A DNA stretch of 64,000 nucleotides, from positions 153,175 to 217,174 of the forward strand of contig NZ_JADOTV010000004.1 in NCBI RefSeq assembly GCF_015767245.1, given 5' to 3'. The notes beneath the pieces were generated by a model that was not told where the DNA came from, ran no database searches, and saw only the letters and a list, made by a program, of their open reading frames with translations. The position numbers and the translations under genes are program-made. This document shows positions 9,184 through 17,270 of the stretch, piece by piece. The stretch's first letter is position 1, and each line of letters starts with the position of its first letter. The stretch is from Aureivirga sp. CE67. GTDB taxonomy: Bacteria > Bacteroidota > Bacteroidia > Flavobacteriales > Flavobacteriaceae.

Positions 9184-9257
9184 TGGCGAGAACGAGATTT
9201 GAACTCGTGACCTCCGGGTTATGAATCCGACGCTCTAACCAACTGAGCTACCTCGCC
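9184..9257 (-). tRNA. tRNA-Met (CAT), copy 1 (promoter-proximal)
   Basis: First tRNA of the array. Its 5' end lies about 8 bases from the transcription start predicted by the -7 box at 9271-9278. Confidence 0.9.
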
Positions 9258-9270
9258 ATGAAATCGGGTG

Positions 9271-9278
9271 CAAATATA
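9271..9278 (-). promoter_or_regulatory. Promoter -7 box of the tRNA-Met array
   Basis: TATATTTG on the minus strand matches the Bacteroidetes -7 consensus TAnnTTTG. A TTG at the -33 position is separated from it by 19 bases. Confidence 0.7.
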
Positions 9279-9373
9279 AAATAAAAATCTTTTGAAACAA
9301 GCAATTTTAGTGGATTTTTTTGATTTTGCATTATTATTAATTTTTGTATATTGTATTAAACAACTTTTGAAAA

Positions 9374-9757
9374 ATGTCAAACAAAATAAAATATCAATTA
9401 GAATTTCCTGTAAAAGCCTCACCTCAATTATTATACGAATATTTCACGTCGCCATCTGGTTTGTCTGAGTGGTTTGCAGATAACGTAAATTCGAGAGGAG
9501 AGAAATACACTTTTATTTGGGATGATTCTGAAGAAGAAGCGAAATTATTAGTGGAAAGATCTAATGAAAAGGCAAAATATAAATGGTTAGAAGACGAAGG
9601 AACGGATTATTATTTTGAATTTAAAATTCAGGTAGATGAAATTACAAAAGATGTTTCTTTAATTATTACTGATTTTGCTGAAGAAGATGAGATGGAAGAA
9701 GCTAAAATGCTTTGGGAGAATCAAATAGATTCTTTAAGGCAAGTGCTAGGAGCATAA
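9374..9757 (+). CDS. START-like domain protein (SRPBCC/AHSA1 superfamily)
   Basis: 127 aa, cytosolic. The fold signature runs from the N-terminal strand YQLEFPVKASPQLLYEYFTSPSGLSEWFADNV to the C-terminal helix EEAKMLWENQIDSLRQVLGA. This is the form of the small START-like protein found widely in Flavobacteriia, usually a single gene of this length. Such proteins form a hydrophobic cavity, but the ligand is unknown. It is transcribed away from the tRNA array and followed by a terminator. Confidence 0.85.
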   Translation: MSNKIKYQLEFPVKASPQLLYEYFTSPSGLSEWFADNVNSRGEKYTFIWDDSEEEAKLLVERSNEKAKYKWLEDEGTDYYFEFKIQVDEITKDVSLIITDFAEEDEMEEAKMLWENQIDSLRQVLGA

Positions 9758-9780
9758 TTATATATCTAAATAAAAAAAGT

Positions 9781-9816
9781 AAAGAGATTGTTCAAATATT
9801 TGGACAATCTCTTTTT
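9781..9816 (+). terminator. Intrinsic terminator after START-like gene
   Basis: 13-bp stem AAAGAGATTGTTC / GGACAATCTCTTT with an 8-base loop, then T residues. Confidence 0.85.
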
Positions 9817-9998
9817 GCATCAAAAGTAAATTTTCGGGGTTAGATTTTGATGAGTTTTTGTAAAAGGTTTTTTTATTTAAAAAATGTTTAATAGTGTTTA
9901 TATTAAAACAATCAAAGCACAGAAAACCCTACTAAAACAAAAGGGATTTTTGCTTTTTTATTGTAAAAACTTCTTTTTTAAGTGTTTATAAGTATGTT

Positions 9999-11861
9999 TT
10001 AATCTGCAATAAAATTTACAGATTTAGGATATTTTACCATATACTTGAAAGGAGTCGTTTTTTCTTCTTTCGAATTTAATTGAAATTCCCATTTTACTTT
10101 CCCTGTTTCTGTATCTAATTTTCCAGTATTTTCTTCATCAATTTCTACAGTAATATCAGAAATAGTAGCTACAGGAATTTGATCTAAAATTGCAATTTGA
10201 ATTGGAGTCGCTTTTTTATTTCGCACTTTAATTTCCCAGCCAACGTGTTCTCTAATTTTACTAGATAAAAATTTCTTTTTCGAAAAATCTTTAATTCGTT
10301 CTCTAGTAACCACTACATTTTTATCCATTCCAAGTGATAATTTTAATTTTTCAGCAGTACTTTTTGAATCTAAAATAGTTTTCCCGATAAAAGTTCCTTC
10401 AAAATAAATGTTTGCTTCTCCGCTCAAAAGATTTAATTTTTCCCAGTCTTTTAAGTAAGCCATTAAATAAACATCTGTTTCAATTTTTGGAATAGCGATA
10501 TATTTATATTCTGTTGGAATTTCTAAATGATCAATGGTAATTGTTTTTTTCTGATTTGTAGACTTAATAGAATATGCAACCGAAATTTCAAAATTTACAG
10601 AAGTTTGATTTTCCTTTTGATTGGTAGGAATATAATTTTTATGATGTTTCAATTTTTTCCTAGAATTTAATCTTCTTTCTTCTGCTTTAGTTGTAATAAC
10701 AACAACACCATTAGAAGCTCTTGCCCCATAAATTGCTGCTGCTCCAGCATCTTTTAAAACACTCATAGATGCAATCTCATTATCATTCAGAAATTTAATT
10801 TCATCTGCACTTTTTGGAACACCATCTACGATATATAAAGGTTCTTGTCCTGAAGATATAGAACCAACACCACGAATTCTTACATAACCAGATTGACCAG
10901 CTTGTCCATTTGCAGTTGTCACATTAATACCAGCAGCTTTTCCTTGAAGCGCATTCGCAATATTTGTAACAGATTCTTTGTTATAAGTAGGAGGAGTTGA
11001 ATAATAATTTAAATAATAGGTTTTTAGTTCTGGAGCAATTCCAGATTTTTTAGGATTTGCATTCGAAAGAGTAATCTTTACATTTTCCCAATCTACTTTT
11101 GTGTTTTGTTTAATATTTGCTTTGTAAATCAGATTTATTGGCTCTGCAACATTTTTTGATCGAATATCATAAGAAGGAAACCAACTTACATTTTCTACAA
11201 AATAAGAAATAAGGAATTTTCCATTTGTTGGTTTATCACAAGTTACTTTTACTAAAATTTCTCCACTCTCTTCAATGTCTTTTCCTCGAATTTCATTTAA
11301 TTCTTTTTGAAATGCTGATTTTTCAATATTGAATGCTGTTACTTTTTTGCGTCTTTTTATTTGCTCTAATTTTATAGAAGTCATCTTTTCTTTGTAAAAA
11401 TCAGAAGTAGCTTTTAAATTCTCTAGGCTTAGTTCTTCATTTTTTCCACCTATATTTTGGTTTGTTTCTAAGAAAGTAAGTTGTTTTTGTAGAATTTGGA
11501 TATGTGTGTTTTCTAATTCAATTTCTGCATCAAAATCTTTAATTTTTGATTCTAAAGAAATTATTTCTTCATCTTTTTTTAATTTGTTTAAATGATCATT
11601 TTGATGATTTACAGAAAGAATCATTCCATCAAAATCTCCTTTTACCTGAACACTTTTTCCATCGATATAAGGGGATAATTGATGAAATTTTAAAATAGTT
11701 TCTCCTTTTGGAAGTGAAATAGTTTTGAATCTTGAAATTTGAGCTCCGTCCAAAAATACGGTAACTTCATCTACTTTTGAGTCAATTTTTTTCTCTGTTT
11801 CTTTTTGCGCAAAAGTTATTTGAATACAAAGAAGTAGTAGTAAGAATAATATTTTTTTCAT
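9999..11861 (-). CDS. MuiA/DUF4139 family protein with inserted TonB-receptor plug domain
   Basis: 620 aa. Signal peptide 1-19 (ITFAQ). Residues 30-125 match the N-terminal DUF4140 region (VDEVTVFLDGAQISRF) and a coiled-coil segment follows (about 95-190). From about 215 the DUF4139 beta region begins (LISYFVENVSWFPSYDIRS). It is interrupted at about residues 298-393 by a TonB-dependent receptor plug: IANALQGKAAGINVT, VRIRGVGSISSGQEPLYIVDGVP, SVLKDAGAAAIYGARASNGVVVITTK. DUF4139 then resumes to the end. There is no barrel, so it is not a transporter. MuiA homologs are poorly understood ('mucoidy inhibitor'). The plug may serve as an interaction module at the outer membrane. Confidence 0.85.
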   Translation of the reverse strand: MKKILFLLLLLCIQITFAQKETEKKIDSKVDEVTVFLDGAQISRFKTISLPKGETILKFHQLSPYIDGKSVQVKGDFDGMILSVNHQNDHLNKLKKDEEIISLESKIKDFDAEIELENTHIQILQKQLTFLETNQNIGGKNEELSLENLKATSDFYKEKMTSIKLEQIKRRKKVTAFNIEKSAFQKELNEIRGKDIEESGEILVKVTCDKPTNGKFLISYFVENVSWFPSYDIRSKNVAEPINLIYKANIKQNTKVDWENVKITLSNANPKKSGIAPELKTYYLNYYSTPPTYNKESVTNIANALQGKAAGINVTTANGQAGQSGYVRIRGVGSISSGQEPLYIVDGVPKSADEIKFLNDNEIASMSVLKDAGAAAIYGARASNGVVVITTKAEERRLNSRKKLKHHKNYIPTNQKENQTSVNFEISVAYSIKSTNQKKTITIDHLEIPTEYKYIAIPKIETDVYLMAYLKDWEKLNLLSGEANIYFEGTFIGKTILDSKSTAEKLKLSLGMDKNVVVTRERIKDFSKKKFLSSKIREHVGWEIKVRNKKATPIQIAILDQIPVATISDITVEIDEENTGKLDTETGKVKWEFQLNSKEEKTTPFKYMVKYPKSVNFIAD

Positions 11862-12011
11862 TTGGTTAATTTTTGTTTTAGAGAATAGATTTTTCTTTTT
11901 AACATATTTTTCTCCAAATAATCAAAAACTAAGCCAATAAAATAATAAAGCTCTATTTATTTTTTGTTAAACAGAGCTTTAAAGATGATATTAGAAATAA
12001 TAAAGTGTTTT

Positions 12012-12701
12012 TTAATAATAAACAGCAACTTCCTCTAAAGGTTTCCTTTCAATATTTGGAACATAAACTTCTTCAGCTTCATATCCTATTGGTAAAAGTA
12101 AAAATGGTTTTTCATTACTTGGTCTATCTAAGATTTTAGTTAAGAAATTCATTGGGCTAGGAGTGTGCGTAAGAGTAACCAATCCGGCATTATGAATTGC
12201 AGAAATTAAAAATCCACAAGCCAAACCAACAGATTCGTTTACATAATAATTTTGCAATTTTTCTCCATCCTCGCCAAACTCGAAAGTTCTTTTACAAACA
12301 ATAATCAAATATGGAGCAGTTTCCAGAAAAGGCTTGTTCGGATCCGTTCCAAGTGGAGCCAAATCTTTTCGCCACTGATCGCTCATTCTGCTAGAATATG
12401 TTTTTCTTTCTTCTTCTTCAGCAGCTTCTCTAATTTGCTTTTTAATCTCCGGATTTGAAACAACACAAAAAGTCCAAGGTTGTTTGTGCGCACCAGAAGG
12501 AGCTGTAGAAGCAGCTTTCAAAATATGATCAATAACTTCTCTCGGAACAGGTTTGTCAGAAAAATGACGCACCGAACGTCTTTCGTCCATCCATTCAAAA
12601 AAAGATTTACTTCTTTCTTTCATTTCTTCCTCGCTATAATGTGTGTGTTTATAGCGAATATGCTCAAATCCTTCTACAAGAATACTGTCTTTTGTTATCA
12701 T
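12012..12701 (-). CDS. Nitroreductase-family flavoprotein, iodotyrosine deiodinase-like
   Basis: 229 aa, full length for the family. FMN-binding landmarks are RRSVRHFS (41-48) and APSGAHKQPW (67-76), followed by HYYxNxS-like NYYVNESVGLACG (151-163) and LTHTPSPMNF. The active-site lid residues that mark iodotyrosine deiodinases are all in register: Glu98, Tyr102 and Lys123, with spacing 4 and 21 as in the mammalian enzyme. Known members reductively remove halide from halotyrosines using FMN, and bacterial homologs with this activity exist. It stands alone between a MuiA-like gene and a divergent AAA ATPase. The physiological substrate here is inferred only. Confidence 0.85.
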   Translation of the reverse strand: MITKDSILVEGFEHIRYKHTHYSEEEMKERSKSFFEWMDERRSVRHFSDKPVPREVIDHILKAASTAPSGAHKQPWTFCVVSNPEIKKQIREAAEEEERKTYSSRMSDQWRKDLAPLGTDPNKPFLETAPYLIIVCKRTFEFGEDGEKLQNYYVNESVGLACGFLISAIHNAGLVTLTHTPSPMNFLTKILDRPSNEKPFLLLPIGYEAEEVYVPNIERKPLEEVAVYY

Positions 12702-12905
12702 AAAATGTTTTTTTGGTTTGTTGTCCTTAAATGTAAGGTTTTTTTAGTTTTCGTGTTTTTGAGTATTTATAATTGAAAGCGAAAGAATAATATTAAAGTG
12801 AAGGATTTTGTTAAGAAAAATTTATAATTATGAAATAAGTTTAAGCAAAATTTTAAAAGAATTTGATTGATAAAAGGTATAAATTGTATTGTAAAACAAT
12901 AAAGA

Positions 12906-13979
12906 ATGGATAATTTAATCAAAGCCTATAATTCCTACAGTTATTGCGAAAAGCAACCATTATTTGTTGCGTTTTATAATAAGATTCCTTCAAATTTGGT
13001 TACTAATATTTTCTTAGAAGAATCAAAAGAAAATATGGAAAAGGTTCTTGAAATATTTGATACCAAAGATTTGGTTGTTGTAGCTAAAAATTGGAAAACG
13101 AAAGATGATCAGGATGCAAAACTGAATGAAGATTATGTGTATGAATATTTATTTAAAGGAAAATCTAAGCAAATATTAGTAGAAATACGTTTGTACAATA
13201 CATTGTTAGAAGTAGAGTTTTATTATGATTGTGAAGATAAGGAGTTGGAAAATTGGGTTTTGAATAGTAACCATAAACTTCGAACTTTATTAAGTGAAAA
13301 AACGAAACCAACTTTTAGAGTTTTAATTAAGAAAAAAGAAGAATTTGAAACAAAAAAAGTGAAAACTGAAGATATTGTTTTAGATATTGAGAAAAATTAT
13401 AATGATGATTTTATAGAAGTTGATCATACAATTCAAGATGCTTTGCAAGAAGAAAAATCAGGATTAGTTTTGTTGCACGGACTTCCAGGGACAGGAAAAA
13501 CAACTTATATCAAAAGTTTGATTTCGAATTATAAAAAGACTAAATTTATTTTTATTCAAAATGAATTTGTAAACGAATTATTCAATCCAAATTTTATCTC
13601 TTTTCTCATCGAAAATAAAAATGCTGTTTTGATTATTGAAGATGCTGAAAAGGTAATCATGAAAAGACAACAAACAGGAGAAAATTCGGTCGTTTCAACA
13701 ATTTTACAATTAACAGATGGTTTGTTCAGTGATTATTTAAACATAAAAATCATATGTACTTTCAACTCCAATTTGAACACTATTGATGAAGCACTTTTAA
13801 GAAAAGGAAGAATGATTGCTTATTATAATTTTAAAAAATTAACTCTTGATAAAACCAATAAATTATTAGCAGAAACGAGTTCCGGGGCTACAATGGAAGA
13901 ACTAACTTTAGCAGAAATCTATAATATTGATAAAAATAATTATAGGCAAGAGCAAAAAAGAAAGATTGGTTTTAATTAA
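12906..13979 (+). CDS. AAA family ATPase
   Basis: 357 aa. The N-terminal 170 residues are unrecognised. The AAA core follows: Walker A GLPGTGKT (192-199), Walker B VLIIED (241-246), a sensor-1 Asn in TFNSN (about 287) and an Arg-finger-like LLRKGRM (298-303). The core resembles BCS1/Vps4-type AAA modules and small orphan AAA proteins common in Bacteroidetes. No signal peptide, so cytosolic. The divergent neighbour is the deiodinase-like gene. Partner and substrate are unknown. Confidence 0.8.
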   Translation: MDNLIKAYNSYSYCEKQPLFVAFYNKIPSNLVTNIFLEESKENMEKVLEIFDTKDLVVVAKNWKTKDDQDAKLNEDYVYEYLFKGKSKQILVEIRLYNTLLEVEFYYDCEDKELENWVLNSNHKLRTLLSEKTKPTFRVLIKKKEEFETKKVKTEDIVLDIEKNYNDDFIEVDHTIQDALQEEKSGLVLLHGLPGTGKTTYIKSLISNYKKTKFIFIQNEFVNELFNPNFISFLIENKNAVLIIEDAEKVIMKRQQTGENSVVSTILQLTDGLFSDYLNIKIICTFNSNLNTIDEALLRKGRMIAYYNFKKLTLDKTNKLLAETSSGATMEELTLAEIYNIDKNNYRQEQKRKIGFN

Positions 13980-14030
13980 GAGCCTGTTTAAATTCTGATA
14001 TAATTTTAAACAAACTCAAAAAGAAATAAA

Positions 14031-14070
14031 AAAAACAGGATTTTTAAATAAAAGTAAAATCCTGTTTTTG
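14031..14070. terminator. Bidirectional terminator between AAA ATPase and YwqK-like gene
   Basis: Perfect 14-bp stem AAAAACAGGATTTT / AAAATCCTGTTTTT, usable by both convergent genes. A second small inverted repeat (GAGCCTGTTTAAA ... TTTAAACAAACTC) lies at 13980-14017, just after the ATPase stop. Confidence 0.8.
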
Positions 14071-14093
14071 GTTAATTATTTGAGGTTGTATTT

Positions 14094-15026
14094 TTAATTT
14101 ACAGAACTTAATTCTCCTTTTTTATAAGTTTCCGTTTGCTTTAAGTTCCCATCATCGGTGTACACGTTTAAAGTCCCATTTCCATTCACTAAAGTTCCTT
14201 TATCTAAAAGATTTCCGTTAATATCATATAATTGATAAACGTCCATTAGTTTGTTGTCTTTAAAAAGTTTTACAGCTTTTAATTTTCCATTTTTAAAATA
14301 ATCTTTTTGTTCTCCATTTCGCTCATTATCTTCAAAATTTCCAATACTCATCAACTCTCCAGTAGGATAAAAAGCTTCCCATTTTCCTTTACGTTCTCCA
14401 TTTTTAAAGTTTTGTGTATAGTTTAATTTTCCATCATTAAAATAATATTTCCAGTTCAGATTCTTTCCATCTTCTTTATAAATACCTTCGCTAATAAGAA
14501 CTCCTTTTTTATTGAAAGATTTCCATAAACCAACTTTTAAACCTTTAGAAAAAGAACCATTATGCATTAGCTGACCGTTTTTATGAAAAGTTTTAAATTC
14601 GCCAATTTTTAAACCTTTTTCATAATTTCCAGTTTCAGAAAGTTGCTCGTTTTCATAAAAAATCTTCCAAGTTCCTGTAGCTTTTCCTTTTTCTCTTTTT
14701 CCAGATGCTTTTAATTTTCCATTGGTATGATAGTATAACCAATTCCCTTCTGCCATACCTTTATGATATTTTCCAATTCTGGCTAACTGACCATTAGAGT
14801 GGAATTCTTTGAATTCTCCTTCTGCATATCCTTCTTCATAGTATCCAATTTTAGAAATATTTCCATTTTCATGATATTCTTTAAACTCACCCTGTGCATA
14901 ACCATCTTGTTTGTTACCAACTTGTGCAAGTTTTCCGTTTTCATAAAATTCTTTGTATTCAGTCTGTCCAAAAATAATGGAAATGTTCGCAATTAAAGCA
15001 AACAGAAATAATTTTTGAGGGCTCAT
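14094..15026 (-). CDS. YwqK/MORN-variant repeat protein, secreted or periplasmic
   Basis: 310 aa. Signal peptide 1-20 (ISIIFGQ), then about a dozen tandem repeats of 21-23 residues with the pattern YxNGxLxxxGxYxxGxxxGxWKxF. These match the MORN-repeat variant family called YwqK, often labelled an antitoxin, although nothing here supports a toxin partner. The repeats form an extended beta-structure. The gene has its own -7 box (TAATTTTG at 15059-15066) 27-33 bases before the start, and no co-transcribed neighbour. Confidence 0.8.
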   Translation of the reverse strand: MSPQKLFLFALIANISIIFGQTEYKEFYENGKLAQVGNKQDGYAQGEFKEYHENGNISKIGYYEEGYAEGEFKEFHSNGQLARIGKYHKGMAEGNWLYYHTNGKLKASGKREKGKATGTWKIFYENEQLSETGNYEKGLKIGEFKTFHKNGQLMHNGSFSKGLKVGLWKSFNKKGVLISEGIYKEDGKNLNWKYYFNDGKLNYTQNFKNGERKGKWEAFYPTGELMSIGNFEDNERNGEQKDYFKNGKLKAVKLFKDNKLMDVYQLYDINGNLLDKGTLVNGNGTLNVYTDDGNLKQTETYKKGELSSVN

Positions 15027-15058
15027 TTTTAATATTTGATTAAGATTTTTAGTTAATT

Positions 15059-15066
15059 CAAAATTA
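15059..15066 (-). promoter_or_regulatory. Promoter -7 box of YwqK-like gene
   Basis: TAATTTTG on the minus strand, a TAnnTTTG match giving a leader of about 27 nt. Confidence 0.5.
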
Positions 15067-15428
15067 GATTTATCCTGCTTTTAGGTGTAAAGTGTAGTCT
15101 ATGATTTTATTACGAAATCTTTACTAAAAACCGTTGAATATTAATTTAATTTTAAGGTTTGTTTTTTTATGAAAAACGAGTTTGATAAAATAATGAGAAG
15201 AATCTTTTTAAGAATCTTATTTTAAATAAGTTGAAGTGATTTTATTATAAAATATAAAAAAATAATTTGTTTCATAATTAACGATAATATAAAAAACTGT
15301 TAAAAAATAGGTCTTTGGTTTGATATTTGATATTTTTGCGGTTAATAAATTTAAGATATATTATTTTTTGTAAGATTTTAAATTTTTTATAAAAAATGAT
15401 TTTTTATTAATAATCCCAAAAATAAATA
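15067..15428. other. AT-rich intergenic region
   Basis: No coding frame found. A -7 box TATTTTTG at 15331-15338 could start transcription of the beta-barrel/CotH pair with a leader of about 85 nt. Nothing else recognisable. Confidence 0.5.
15331..15338 (+). promoter_or_regulatory. Promoter -7 box of barrel-CotH operon
   Basis: TATTTTTG matches TAnnTTTG. TTTG sequences occur upstream, but the best spacing (13 bases) is shorter than the usual 19, so this is a moderate call. Confidence 0.45.
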
Positions 15429-15983
15429 ATGAAAAAACTATTGTTTATGTTTTTTATCTGTGCTTTTTTTAGTGTAAATGCACAAGTGAAATTCAATGTA
15501 GAAGCCCATATGGGGTATGCTTTTAATCATGAAATAAAAGTAGCTGAAGAAAAAGTAGAGTCAAATACTGTTGTAATGACACAATTTGGAGCAAATGTTC
15601 AAATACCAATTTATAAAGGAATTTATGGAGAAACAGGGCTTTATGGTAAAGTATATTTTGCCAAAGGAGAGGTGCGAAATTCAGAATTTACTTCAACAAC
15701 ATTAAGGTTTGATATCCCAGTACTTGTTGGTTATCATTTTTTAGATAAATATAGAATTGCTTCAGGAATTTCTGTTAGTAATAATAGAGATTTTGAAGAT
15801 TTTAATATTAGTAAACAAGATAATTTAAGAATCAATTATCTATTAAAAGGAGGATATGCTTTTAATAAAAAATGGCAATTAGTTGCATTGTTTCAACGTA
15901 ACTTAAGAACTTCTCCAGATTTATACTTATTGAACGAGCCAAAGTCAACAGTTTCTTTAGGTGTTTCTTATACTCTTAATTAA
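15429..15983 (+). CDS. Outer membrane beta-barrel protein
   Basis: 184 aa. Signal peptide 1-19 (FFSVNAQ). Alternating amphipathic strands, glycine-rich turns (EAHMGYAFNHE, IYGETGLYGKVYF, LLKGGYAFNKKWQLVALF) and the final strand TVSLGVSYTLN ending the protein are typical of an eight-stranded outer membrane barrel (OmpW/PorT-like fold). It lies 11 bp upstream of the CotH-kinase lipoprotein and is surely co-transcribed with it. Role unknown. Confidence 0.75.
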   Translation: MKKLLFMFFICAFFSVNAQVKFNVEAHMGYAFNHEIKVAEEKVESNTVVMTQFGANVQIPIYKGIYGETGLYGKVYFAKGEVRNSEFTSTTLRFDIPVLVGYHFLDKYRIASGISVSNNRDFEDFNISKQDNLRINYLLKGGYAFNKKWQLVALFQRNLRTSPDLYLLNEPKSTVSLGVSYTLN

Positions 15984-15994
15984 AAAAATACAAA

Positions 15995-17209
15995 ATGAAA
16001 AAAATATTTAGTACCCTATTTATTGCAATTCTTCTTGTTTCTTGTAGTGAATTTGAAGAAGATTTAAAGTTTGATACACCATCTTATAAACAATTGACCG
16101 TAGAAAATGTTGAAACAGATTTACCTGTTATCAATATTACAGCGGATGAAGATGAAGTAGCAGAAATGCTTAAAAATTATAGAGATGAAATAGAAATCGA
16201 AGCACATTTTGATTTATATAGAAATAAAGAATTGAAAATTGATAATGAACTTATAGAGCTAGAGGTTAAAGGAGGAAGGTCAGCAACTTTTGCTTTAAAA
16301 TCTTTAGGAATTAAGTTTGATGATTCAGTAGATAATGATGAAAGACAATTGATTAACCCTGAAAAAGTAAAATCAAATCATTCTATTGAGAAAGTAAAAT
16401 CGATTCGTTTAAGAAATTCTGGAAACGATTTTTATGATACAATGCTAAAAGATGCTTCTTATACGGAGTTGGCTATTAGTTTAGATTTAGATTTCGAATT
16501 GACTTATTATGAGCCAGCTTATGTTTTCCTTAATAAAGAATACTATGGAATGTTGAATATTCGTACAGAATCAAATTCACATGGAGTTTCTAAATTATTT
16601 GGAAAAAAGAAGAAAAACGTAACAATGGTGAAAATCAATTCTCCTGGAGAAATCGAGATTAAAGATGGAGATGAGGCAAGAGTTTATAGTTTATTAGATA
16701 AAATTGAGCAAAAAGATATTACTGGATTAAAAGAAGAAATTGATATCTCAAGTTTTATTGATTATATGGCTTTTGAATCTTTAATTGATAATTTTGATTG
16801 GCCAAATAACAATGTTCGTTTTTATGCGATTGATGAAGGGAAATTTCGTTTTGTTTTATATGATTTAGATTATGTAAACGAAATTGATGTAGAAGATGAT
16901 CCAATGGAAACTATCAATAATGGAAATTCAAGCGCAATGATTGATTTGTTTAATGTTTTATACACAGATCAAGAATTTAAAACTGCTTATGATGCTAGAA
17001 TTCGTGAAATCTTTAAAGATTCTAGATTTTCAAGAGAAGCTTTTTCTGCTATTATCCATAAAAACATGGAAGCAATCGAAAAGGATATTCCTGCTCACTT
17101 AGAAAAATATAACAATCCTGAAACGTTAATCGAGTGGTATCAAAATGTTGATAATTTAAAAGCTGGGTACAACGATAGATTTGAAGCTTTAAAAGAATAT
17201 TTAAATTAA
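15995..17209 (+). CDS. CotH kinase family lipoprotein
   Basis: 404 aa. Lipobox LLVSC (Cys17) followed by SEFEED, an acidic stretch suggesting surface export. Kinase-like landmarks of the CotH family are KSIRLRNSGNDFYDTMLKD (about 130-148), PAYVFLNKEYYGMLNIRTE and IDNFDWPNNNVRFYAIDEGKFRFVLYDLDY, which holds the Asn and Asp-Leu-Asp metal-binding pattern. By family knowledge, CotH proteins phosphorylate secreted proteins on Ser/Thr or carry a pseudokinase fold. Surface location and a barrel partner would suit modification of exported proteins, which is inference. Confidence 0.8.
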   Translation: MKKIFSTLFIAILLVSCSEFEEDLKFDTPSYKQLTVENVETDLPVINITADEDEVAEMLKNYRDEIEIEAHFDLYRNKELKIDNELIELEVKGGRSATFALKSLGIKFDDSVDNDERQLINPEKVKSNHSIEKVKSIRLRNSGNDFYDTMLKDASYTELAISLDLDFELTYYEPAYVFLNKEYYGMLNIRTESNSHGVSKLFGKKKKNVTMVKINSPGEIEIKDGDEARVYSLLDKIEQKDITGLKEEIDISSFIDYMAFESLIDNFDWPNNNVRFYAIDEGKFRFVLYDLDYVNEIDVEDDPMETINNGNSSAMIDLFNVLYTDQEFKTAYDARIREIFKDSRFSREAFSAIIHKNMEAIEKDIPAHLEKYNNPETLIEWYQNVDNLKAGYNDRFEALKEYLN

Positions 17210-17231
17210 TATTTTAAAGCATAAAATAAGA

Positions 17232-17270
17232 AACCCGAACTAATTAACTTAGCTCGGGTTTTTTATTTTT
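17232..17270. terminator. Bidirectional terminator between CotH and esterase-fold genes
   Basis: Stem AACCCGA / TCGGGTT extended by ACTAA/TTAGC-type pairing, with T tract on the plus side. The tail overlaps the end of the convergent minus-strand gene. Confidence 0.8.

Noticed and set aside
8857..9257. Possible CRISPR-like array (regular repeats of 74 bases with 34-37 base spacers)
   Set aside because: The repeats are complete tRNA cloverleaves and no cas gene is nearby.
9219..9422. 67-codon minus-strand frame
   Set aside because: It runs through the fourth tRNA gene and the promoter of the array; coincidental.
14094..15026. Toxin-antitoxin module suggested by the YwqK antitoxin label
   Set aside because: No toxin gene is adjacent and the protein is exported; the label comes from family naming only.
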